Shown here: piece by piece, positions 1 through 5,712 of the stretch
How positions within the stretch are numbered: position 1 is the first letter of the stretch
Layout: every line of letters starts with the position of its first letter
Assembly (NCBI GenBank): GCA_017409915.1
Contig: JAFQRU010000160.1
Coordinates: 1 to 8,389 of the forward strand
DNA: 8,389 nucleotides
Source of the DNA: Clostridia bacterium
GTDB lineage: Bacteria > Bacillota > Clostridia > Monoglobales > Monoglobaceae
Direction of reading: 5' to 3'
Translations under genes and position numbers: made by a program
Notes under the pieces: generated by a model
Seen by the model: the letters and a program-made list of their open reading frames with translations, nothing else
What the model was told of the DNA's origin: nothing
Database searches by the model: none

Positions 1-632
1 TATCCTATATTGTAGGGCATAGAGAATTTATGTCTCTGGATTTTAAAGTAAACTCCTCTACTCTTATTCCAAGAGCTGATACGGAAATTCTGGTTGAAGA
101 GCTTATAAAAATATATGAGGGCAAAAAACCTTTTATTTTTGAAATCGGAACAGGCTCGGGATGTATCCCCGTAAGCCTTGCATATTATATTAAAGACGCC
201 CATATTATGTCCTGCGATATTTCCGAAAAGGCAATCGAAACCGCCAAAGAAAATGCAAAAAACAATGGGGTTGCAGACAGAGTTTCTTTTATCGAACACG
301 ATATTTTATCTGGCTTTCCAGCTCTTGAAGAGGCGCCTGATTGTATAGTTTCAAACCCACCATATATTGAAAGTGATGTTACACAAACATTAGATGAAAA
401 TGTGAAAAATTTTGAACCCCTGTCCGCCCTTGACGGTGGACGTGACGGCCTTGATTTTTATCGTAGTATAATAAAAGAAAATCCTCTCAGAAAAGGTGGT
501 CTTTTAGCTTTTGAAATAGGTTATAATCAAGGCAAAAGTGTCTCCGGTTTAATGGAAAATGATTATACTGATATCCGCATAATAAAAGACTTAGGCGGAA
601 ATGACCGAGTAATTACAGGCATAAAAAAATGA
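1..632 (+). CDS. prmC: Peptide chain release factor N5-glutamine methyltransferase PrmC, 5'-truncated by the window edge
   Basis: PrmC methylates the glutamine of the GGQ motif in release factors RF1 and RF2, using S-adenosylmethionine in the cytoplasm. The open frame starts at base 3 and first reads SYIVGHREFM, which is the family's conserved entry to the catalytic domain. The ATG at 30 is therefore an internal methionine and not the start. The next landmark is LIPRADTE. The SAM-binding loop GTGSGC lies at 147-164, and the catalytic NPPY, which holds the substrate glutamine, lies at 354-365. A later block, EPLSALDGGRDGLDFYR, is also typical. About 209 codons are visible against a usual length near 280, so the N-terminal helical domain that binds the release factor lies outside the window. 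The gene ends in TGA at 630-632, inside a hairpin terminator shared with the convergent PAP2 gene. In many Firmicutes prmC sits next to prfA, but no prfA follows here. Confidence 0.96.
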   Translation, partial: SYIVGHREFMSLDFKVNSSTLIPRADTEILVEELIKIYEGKKPFIFEIGTGSGCIPVSLAYYIKDAHIMSCDISEKAIETAKENAKNNGVADRVSFIEHDILSGFPALEEAPDCIVSNPPYIESDVTQTLDENVKNFEPLSALDGGRDGLDFYRSIIKENPLRKGGLLAFEIGYNQGKSVSGLMENDYTDIRIIKDLGGNDRVITGIKK

Positions 633-652
633 GCTTAACGCTCATTTTTTTT
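623..652. terminator. Bidirectional Rho-independent terminator between prmC and the PAP2 gene
   Basis: A perfect 12-bp stem pairs 623-634 with 640-651 around a 5-base loop (TTAAC, 635-639). The core is ATGAGC/GCTCAT, flanked by A and T runs. Eight T residues (645-652) follow on the plus strand and seven on the minus strand, so it should work in both directions. The stem contains the prmC stop TGA (630-632), and the loop contains the PAP2 stop (635-637, TAA on the minus strand). Confidence 0.9.
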
Positions 653-1159
653 ATATATTTTTTTAGTAAGATAAATTCCAAATGCTGAAGCGATAAGACC
701 AAGTGCAATTCCTCCCAAAATATCGGTAGGGAAATGCACAAACAGATAAAGTCTTGAAAAAGCTATCAAAATAGCAAGAATAAGGGCAAAAACCCCTTCT
801 TTCTTATGGAAATAAAGAATGCAACTTGCACCTGCAAAAGATGAAAAAGTATGCCCCGACGGGAAGGAGAAATCTGTTGGCACAGAAATAAGCAACTTAA
901 CACTTTCGTCAATCCAGCAAGGTCTTTCTCTTGCAATAAGATTTTTAAGTATTCCATTTCCTGCTATAAGACAGAAAATTAAGGCAATAAGAATGGAAAT
1001 TCCGCATTTGCGATATTTTCTAAACGCCGTCATAACAAGGCCTATAACAATCCATATTGCACCGCTATTACCAATAAAGGAAACAAAGGTCATAATAGCA
1101 TCCAAGGCCTCGCTGCGCAGGTTTTGGATCATATGTAAAACATCAAATTCAAATCCCAT
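635..1159 (-). CDS. PAP2-family membrane phosphatase (possible undecaprenyl-diphosphatase or lipid phosphatase)
   Basis: This 174-residue integral membrane protein has the full PAP2 (type 2 phosphatidic acid phosphatase) active site. Motif 1, K-x6-RP, is K72 to P80 (KNLIARERP). Motif 2, PSGH, is residues 100-103. Motif 3, SR-x5-H-x3-D, is S135-R136, H142 and D146. Hydrophobic segments lie at about 20-45, 53-70, 104-117, 122-140 and 147-165. The small size and motif spacing fit bacterial undecaprenyl-diphosphate phosphatases of the BcrC type, which recycle the cell-wall lipid carrier. Substrate cannot be read from sequence, and phosphatidylglycerophosphate or another lipid phosphate is possible. 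The ATG is preceded by AGGGG with a 6-nt spacer. The gene starts 24 nt after the stop of the upstream UPF0210 gene, so it is probably the last gene of a three-gene operon. Its C-terminus is basic (KKIYKKNER). Confidence 0.93.
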   Translation of the reverse strand: MGFEFDVLHMIQNLRSEALDAIMTFVSFIGNSGAIWIVIGLVMTAFRKYRKCGISILIALIFCLIAGNGILKNLIARERPCWIDESVKLLISVPTDFSFPSGHTFSSFAGASCILYFHKKEGVFALILAILIAFSRLYLFVHFPTDILGGIALGLIASAFGIYLTKKIYKKNER

Positions 1160-1183
1160 AATAAACCCCTATTAAAATAAATT

Positions 1184-2542
1184 TTAATTTTTGAGGCTGT
1201 GTATCGGAGCAGGAATTCTTCCGCCACGATTGATAAATTCCTGACTGGAAAAATTATGAACAGGCATAATAGGTGCTTCCCCTAAAAGTCCGCCGAACTC
1301 AACTGTTTCTCCTACCTTTTTACCAACCGCAGGAATAATTCTTACAGCCGTTGTCTTCTGGTTTATCATACCGATTGCCATTTCGTCTGCAATTATAGCA
1401 GAAATTGTTTCTGCCGGTGTATCTCCCGGAATTGCAATCATATCAAGGCCAACTGAGCAAACACAGGTCATAGCTTCAAGTTTATCAAGAGAAAGTGCGC
1501 CGCACTTAGCCGCCGCAATCATCCCTGCGTCTTCGCTGACGGGAATAAACGCTCCGCTAAGGCCACCAACATATCCTGACGCCATAACTCCGCCCTTTTT
1601 AACTGCATCGTTAAGGAGAGCAAGAGCAGCGGTTGTTCCATGAGTTCCGCACTTTTCAAGGCCCATTTCCTCTAAAATATAGGCAACGCTATCTCCGATT
1701 TCAGGAGTAGGCGCTAATGATAAATCAACTATACCAAATGGCACTTTGAGGCGTTTTGATGCTTCCTGAGCAACAAGCTGGCCCATTCTTGTAATTTTAA
1801 AAGCAGTCTTTTTGATGGTATCTGCAACAACACCGAAATCCTGACCTTTAATCTGTTCAAGAGCGCTTTTAACAACCCCTGGTCCACTTACGCCAACATT
1901 AATAACGCTATCCCCTTCGCCTACGCCGTGAAAAGCACCTGCCATAAACGGATTATCCTCAACAGCGTTGGCAAAGACAACAAACTTAGCGCAACCGAAA
2001 GAATCTCTGTCGGCTGTAAGGTGAGCGGTTTGTTTAATGATTTCACCCATCTTTTTAACAGCGTCCATATTTATACCGGCTTTTGTTGTTGCAACTCCAA
2101 CTGACGAACAAACCTTCTCTGTTGTTGCAAGAGACTCAGGAATGGAGTTTATTAAAATCTCATCTCCCTTTGAAAAGCCCTTATGAACAAGGGCAGAAAA
2201 ACCACCAATAAAGTTCACACCTGTTGCTGTTGCGGCACGGTCTAATGCTTTTGCAAAACATACATAATCTTTTGCATCGCTTGCCCCTGCCACCATTGAA
2301 ATTGGCGTAACAGAAATTCTCTTGTTTATAATCGGAATTCCAAGCTCCTCACTTATATCATTTCCTGTTTTTACAAGATTTTCCGCATAACGAGTAATTT
2401 TATCATAAATTTTATCGCAGGATTTTTCAGCCGACATATCCGCGCAATCCAGAAGGGAAATACCCATTGTTATTGTTCTTATATCAAGGTGTTCATCCTT
2501 AATCATTTTAATAGTTTCAAAAATTTCGTTTGTGTTAATCAT
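1184..2542 (-). CDS. UPF0210 / DUF711 (PFL family) conserved protein
   Basis: At 452 residues this matches the usual length of the UPF0210 family, often annotated 'PFL family protein' because its fold is thought to resemble the pyruvate formate-lyase barrel. I know of no established reaction. Conserved-looking blocks are NFIGGFSALVHKG (110-122), FHGVGEGDS (204-212), VSGPGVV (218-224), LSLAPTPEIGDS (274-285), CGTHGTTAALALLND (298-312) and GGLSGAFIPVSED (326-338). There is no signal peptide or membrane segment, so it is probably cytosolic. I see no glycyl-radical motif. The start is ATG with a very strong GGAGGG and a 4-nt spacer. The UPF0237 ACT protein lies 82 nt upstream; this pairing is widespread in Firmicutes (for example Streptococcus pneumoniae SP_0238/SP_0239, from memory). 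Family assignment is firm and function is unknown. Confidence 0.95.
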   Translation of the reverse strand: MINTNEIFETIKMIKDEHLDIRTITMGISLLDCADMSAEKSCDKIYDKITRYAENLVKTGNDISEELGIPIINKRISVTPISMVAGASDAKDYVCFAKALDRAATATGVNFIGGFSALVHKGFSKGDEILINSIPESLATTEKVCSSVGVATTKAGINMDAVKKMGEIIKQTAHLTADRDSFGCAKFVVFANAVEDNPFMAGAFHGVGEGDSVINVGVSGPGVVKSALEQIKGQDFGVVADTIKKTAFKITRMGQLVAQEASKRLKVPFGIVDLSLAPTPEIGDSVAYILEEMGLEKCGTHGTTAALALLNDAVKKGGVMASGYVGGLSGAFIPVSEDAGMIAAAKCGALSLDKLEAMTCVCSVGLDMIAIPGDTPAETISAIIADEMAIGMINQKTTAVRIIPAVGKKVGETVEFGGLLGEAPIMPVHNFSSQEFINRGGRIPAPIHSLKN

Positions 2543-2624
2543 TATACCCTCCGCAAAGAAGTGTTTTCTAAATATAAATCAAAGTTGCAACTCCGATTAA
2601 CCGAAATCAACGACTTTTATAATT

Positions 2625-2894
2625 TTAAATTCTGTGCATACTTCTAAATATTTCTTCATGCTGAATTTTAACTTCAACCCCAAGTTCCTCGCCGATTGCA
2701 GAAAGCTTATCAGAAATAACAGCAAATTTATTTTCCGCTTCCGACACATCAACAAGCATAACCATAGTGAATAAATCCTGCATAATGGTCTGGTTTATAT
2801 CAAGAATATTTATATTGTTTTCAGAAAGACAAGAGCTTACCTTTGCAATAATTCCCTTCTTGTCAATTCCCATAACAGTTACAATTGCACGCAT
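2625..2894 (-). CDS. UPF0237 ACT-domain protein
   Basis: This is a single ACT domain of 89 residues, the standard length of UPF0237 proteins. The first strand and glycine turn are VTVMGIDKKGIIAKV (5-19), followed by a helix and SENNINILDINQTI (24-37), then a second half with LFTMVMLVDV (41-50) and a helix from about 54 to 72. ACT domains usually bind amino acids and regulate a partner. The nearest described relative is the GcvR type, but no ligand is known here. Because it lies just upstream of the UPF0210 gene in an apparent operon, it may be that protein's ligand-sensing partner; that is inference from the recurring pairing. The start is ATG with GGAGG (2901-2905) and a 6-nt spacer. A sigma-A-type promoter lies just upstream. 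Confidence 0.95.
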   Translation of the reverse strand: MRAIVTVMGIDKKGIIAKVSSCLSENNINILDINQTIMQDLFTMVMLVDVSEAENKFAVISDKLSAIGEELGVEVKIQHEEIFRSMHRI

Positions 2895-2932
2895 AACTTT
2901 CCTCCAAATAACATTATTTATATATCAGTATA

Positions 2933-2961
2933 ATAGTACCCTTTTTTTCTTTTAAAGTCAA
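2933..2961 (-). promoter_or_regulatory. Predicted sigma-A promoter of the ACT-UPF0210-PAP2 operon
   Basis: On the minus strand, TTGACT (2956-2961, -35) and TACTAT (2933-2938, -10) are separated by exactly 17 nt. The -35 matches consensus at five of six positions and the -10 at four of six. Transcription would start near 2926, about 32 nt before the ACT gene's ATG. The -35 boxes of this promoter and of the divergent ygiQ promoter are 20 bp apart. Confidence 0.7.
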
Positions 2962-2981
2962 GCGAATTTTGCAAACTTTAC

Positions 2982-3010
2982 TTGAATTTTGTATAAAAAA
3001 ATGATATGAT
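2982..3010 (+). promoter_or_regulatory. Predicted sigma-A promoter of ygiQ-folD
   Basis: TTGAAT (2982-2987) and TATGAT (3005-3010) are separated by 17 nt. The -10 matches consensus at five of six positions and the -35 at four of six. The expected start is near 3017, ahead of the ribosome binding site GAGGG at 3030-3034. It is back to back with the minus-strand promoter of the ACT gene. No operator between them is obvious. Confidence 0.7.
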
Positions 3011-3043
3011 AAAAATATATTATTTTTTTGAGGGAATGTTAGT

Positions 3044-4966
3044 ATGTTTTTACCTGTAAGCAAAGCAGACATGGATAAGCTTGGCATTAGTCAGCTTGAT
3101 TTCATTATAATATCAGGCGATGCCTATGTTGACAACAGCTCTTTTGCCCACGCGGTTATTGGAAGAGTGTTAGAGAGTCACGGATATTCTGTTGGAATTA
3201 TTCCTCAGCCTGACTGGCAAAGCACCAATGATTTCAAAAAACTAGGCGCTCCTCGTCTTGGTTTTCTTGTCTGCCCGGGAAATATCGACTCAATGGTTAA
3301 CCATTATACTGTGGCCAAAAAGCGCAGAAGTCAGGACTTCTATTCCCCCGGCGGAAAAGCAGGGTTGCGCCCTGACAGAGCAACAATTGTTTATTGCAAT
3401 AAGCTCCACGAAGCTTTTGGTAAAAAAATCCCCGTAATTATCGGCGGTATTGAAGCAAGCCTTAGAAGATTTGCTCACTATGATTATTGGTCTGAAAAGG
3501 TAAGACGAAGCATTTTGATAGATAGCGGTGCCGATATATTAGTCTTCGGTATGGGAGAAAAACAAATTATCGAAATTGCAGATTTGTTAAATTGCGGAGC
3601 TGATATAAAGGATATTAAACACATCCCCGGTACAGTTTATGAAGAAACTGAGGAAAATCTACCAAAAGATTGCATTGTCCTCCCCGATTTTGACGCAGTT
3701 TCTACTGATAAAAAGGAATATGCAATCGCTACCGCAAAAATGTCATATGAGCAAGATTATATCCGGGGAAAAGTTTTGGCACAAAAAGACAGCAAGAAAT
3801 ATGTTGTTCAAAACCCGCCCTCTCCTCCTCTTAGCCAGGATGAGCTTGATGCGGTTTATGAGCTTCCTTATGAAAACGCTTATCATCCTATGTATGAAAA
3901 ACTTGGCGGAGTTCCTGCTATTTCCGAAATAAAATTTAGTCTGACCTCTTGCAGAGGTTGTTTTGGAAACTGTAACTTTTGCGCTCTCGCCTTTCATCAA
4001 GGCAGAACAGTTACAGCAAGAAGCCATTCATCCCTTGTAAGAGAAGCGGAAAATATGACAAAACACCCTGATTTTAAAGGATATATCCACGATGTTGGAG
4101 GACCTACCGCAAATTTCCGCAAAGCCTCTTGTGAAAAACAAACTAGGTTTGGTACTTGCAAGGATAAACAATGTCTTTATCCCTCCCCGTGCAAAAACTT
4201 AGAAGTATCCCATAAGGATTATCTCTCCCTTCTGAGAAAACTCAGACAACTCCCGAAAGTCAAAAAGGTTTTTATCCGCTCAGGAATACGATATGACTAT
4301 CTTATGGCTGATAAAGACGATGAATTTTTCTACGAACTTTGCAAACACCATATAAGCGGACAGCTTCGCGTTGCACCTGAACATATATCGGACCGTGTTT
4401 TAAAATATATGGGAAAACCAACACGAAAGGTATATGACAAGTTTATAGAAAAGTTTAATAAGATAAACAAAGAGATAAATAAAGAACAATATGCCGTTCC
4501 TTATCTTATGTCATCGCATCCGGGAAGTACCTTAAAGGACGCAATTGCTCTTTCCGAATATTTAAGAGATAACAACATCCAGCCTGACCAGATGCAGGAC
4601 TTTTATCCCACACCGGGCAGTATTTCAACTTGTATGTATTATACAGAGCTTAATCCTTTTACTCTGGAAAAGGTTTATGTCCCAAAACTTCCGGAAGAAA
4701 AACAAATGCAACGGGCTCTTCTTCAATACAGAAACCCGGAAAACTATGAAACAGTTAAAAAAGCGCTTTTAAAGGCAGGACGCGAGGACCTCATCGGTTA
4801 CTCCTCAAAATGTCTTATAAAGCCGAAAGGAGATATAAAAAATGGCAAAAATTCTCAGCGGAAAGGAAATCTCCGCAAAGGTAAAATCGAAATTAATGGA
4901 GCGAATCGAGGCTCTCAACGAAAAAGGGATAAATCCGGGTCTGGCCGTAATAATCGTAGGGGATGA
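3044..4966 (+). CDS. ygiQ: YgiQ-family radical SAM protein
   Basis: The N-terminus MFLPVSKADMDKLG and the block ISGDAYVDNSSFAHA (23-37) are hallmarks of the YgiQ N-terminal domain. The radical SAM motif CX3CX2C is at C306, C310 and C313 (CFGNCNFC), so it should bind a [4Fe-4S] cluster and cleave SAM. A second group of cysteines at C363, C372, C377 and C383 is also present in E. coli YgiQ as I remember it, and could bind an auxiliary cluster. Later conserved blocks are LRVAPEHIS (441-449) and PYLMSSHPGS (486-495). The substrate and reaction of the family are unknown. The start is ATG with GAGGG nine nt upstream. The recognisable domain ends near CLIKPK (590-595). The last 41 residues, very basic and rich in K, R, G and N, are encoded inside folD in another frame. 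It is probably cotranscribed with folD. Confidence 0.95.
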   Translation: MFLPVSKADMDKLGISQLDFIIISGDAYVDNSSFAHAVIGRVLESHGYSVGIIPQPDWQSTNDFKKLGAPRLGFLVCPGNIDSMVNHYTVAKKRRSQDFYSPGGKAGLRPDRATIVYCNKLHEAFGKKIPVIIGGIEASLRRFAHYDYWSEKVRRSILIDSGADILVFGMGEKQIIEIADLLNCGADIKDIKHIPGTVYEETEENLPKDCIVLPDFDAVSTDKKEYAIATAKMSYEQDYIRGKVLAQKDSKKYVVQNPPSPPLSQDELDAVYELPYENAYHPMYEKLGGVPAISEIKFSLTSCRGCFGNCNFCALAFHQGRTVTARSHSSLVREAENMTKHPDFKGYIHDVGGPTANFRKASCEKQTRFGTCKDKQCLYPSPCKNLEVSHKDYLSLLRKLRQLPKVKKVFIRSGIRYDYLMADKDDEFFYELCKHHISGQLRVAPEHISDRVLKYMGKPTRKVYDKFIEKFNKINKEINKEQYAVPYLMSSHPGSTLKDAIALSEYLRDNNIQPDQMQDFYPTPGSISTCMYYTELNPFTLEKVYVPKLPEEKQMQRALLQYRNPENYETVKKALLKAGREDLIGYSSKCLIKPKGDIKNGKNSQRKGNLRKGKIEINGANRGSQRKRDKSGSGRNNRRG

Positions 4967-5687
4967 CCCTGCATCAAAGGTTTACGTAGGCAGAAAAGAG
5001 GCTATGTGCACAGAGCTTGGAATGCACTCTGAGAAATACGCCCTCCCGAAAGAAACAACTCAGGAAGAGCTTGTTAGTTTAATCAAAAAGCTCAACTCAG
5101 ACGATAAAATTCACGGAATTTTAGTTCAGCTTCCTCTACCAAAAGGTCTTGACGAAAAGGCAGTTATCGATACCATTGTTCCTCATAAAGATGTTGACGC
5201 TTTCCATCCTGTTAATGTGGGAAAAATTATGATTGGTGATTACGACTTTGTTCCTTGCACTCCTGCCGGAATTATGGAAATGATTAAGGAAAGCGGTTGC
5301 GAGGTTGAAGGCAAAAACTGCGTTGTTATCGGTCGAAGCAATATCGTCGGAAAACCAATGTCGATGCTTCTTCTCCATCAGAACGGAACCGTAACCATCT
5401 GCCATTCAAGAACAAAGAATCTTAAAGAAATCACAAAAACAGCCGATATTTTGGTTGCTGCTGTTGGCAGAGCTAACTTTGTTACAGCAGATATGGTTAA
5501 AGAGGGCGCAGTTGTTATTGATGTAGGAATGAACCGACTGGATGACGGAACTCTCTGCGGAGATGTTAATTTTAACGAGGTTGAGCCTATCGCCTCTGCC
5601 ATTACCCCTGTTCCCGGCGGTGTTGGTCCTATGACAATCTCAATGCTTATGCAAAATACAGTTACCGCTGCTGAAAAAAGCATTTAA
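4842..5687 (+). CDS. folD: Bifunctional methylenetetrahydrofolate dehydrogenase / methenyltetrahydrofolate cyclohydrolase FolD
   Basis: FolD interconverts 5,10-methylene-, 5,10-methenyl- and 10-formyl-tetrahydrofolate in the cytosol, feeding purine and formyl-methionine synthesis. Its 281 residues are the normal length. Catalytic Y48 and K52 sit in the YxxxK motif. Further landmarks are the substrate loop QLPLP (96-100), KDVDAFHPVNVG (116-127), PCTP (138-141), the dinucleotide-binding GRSNIVGKP (164-172) and the signature TPVPGGVGPMT (255-265). Two small departures from common forms are visible: the residue two after K52 is Ala, where many FolDs have a second Lys, and DVDG reads DVDA. The start MAKILSGKEIS is canonical, with AAAGGAGAT and about 9 nt spacing, so the 125-nt overlap with ygiQ is not explained by a mis-chosen folD start. 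The gene ends at a hairpin terminator. Confidence 0.97.
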   Translation: MAKILSGKEISAKVKSKLMERIEALNEKGINPGLAVIIVGDDPASKVYVGRKEAMCTELGMHSEKYALPKETTQEELVSLIKKLNSDDKIHGILVQLPLPKGLDEKAVIDTIVPHKDVDAFHPVNVGKIMIGDYDFVPCTPAGIMEMIKESGCEVEGKNCVVIGRSNIVGKPMSMLLLHQNGTVTICHSRTKNLKEITKTADILVAAVGRANFVTADMVKEGAVVIDVGMNRLDDGTLCGDVNFNEVEPIASAITPVPGGVGPMTISMLMQNTVTAAEKSI

Positions 5688-5712
5688 AAAGGAGCCTATG
5701 GCTCCTTTTTTT
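5686..5712. terminator. Bidirectional Rho-independent terminator between folD and the lipase-like gene
   Basis: An 11-bp perfect stem pairs 5686-5696 with 5700-5710 (core GGAGCC/GGCTCC) around a 3-base TAT loop. It is followed by a T run (5706-5712), and A residues on the left give a T run for minus-strand transcripts. The folD stop (5685-5687) enters the left arm, and the stop of the convergent lipase-like gene (5711-5713) directly abuts the right arm. Confidence 0.9.

Noticed and set aside
30..632. A complete 200-residue methyltransferase starting at ATG 30
   Set aside because: The frame is open upstream to base 3 and encodes SYIVGHREF, conserved PrmC sequence. ATG 30 is an internal methionine and the gene is cut by the window edge.
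819..1175. 118-codon plus-strand ORF
   Set aside because: It lies antisense to the PAP2 gene, has no recognisable domain, and the opposite strand has full catalytic motifs. The 63-codon minus ORF at 766-957 is likewise another frame of the PAP2 gene.
2543..2624. 82-nt gap between the ACT and UPF0210 genes, with the perfect palindrome AGTTGCAACT (2583-2592) and a weak imperfect hairpin
   Set aside because: The hairpin has short broken arms and no T run, and a single 10-bp palindrome without a second copy is weak evidence for an operator or attenuator. I see no small gene here.
3290..4027. Small ORFs inside ygiQ on both strands (3290-3478, 3639-3932, 3743-4027)
   Set aside because: They are shadows of a strongly conserved radical SAM gene, without domains or convincing ribosome binding sites.
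5136..5683. Two minus-strand ORFs antisense to folD
   Set aside because: They are antisense shadows of FolD motifs; their protein sequences show no family features.
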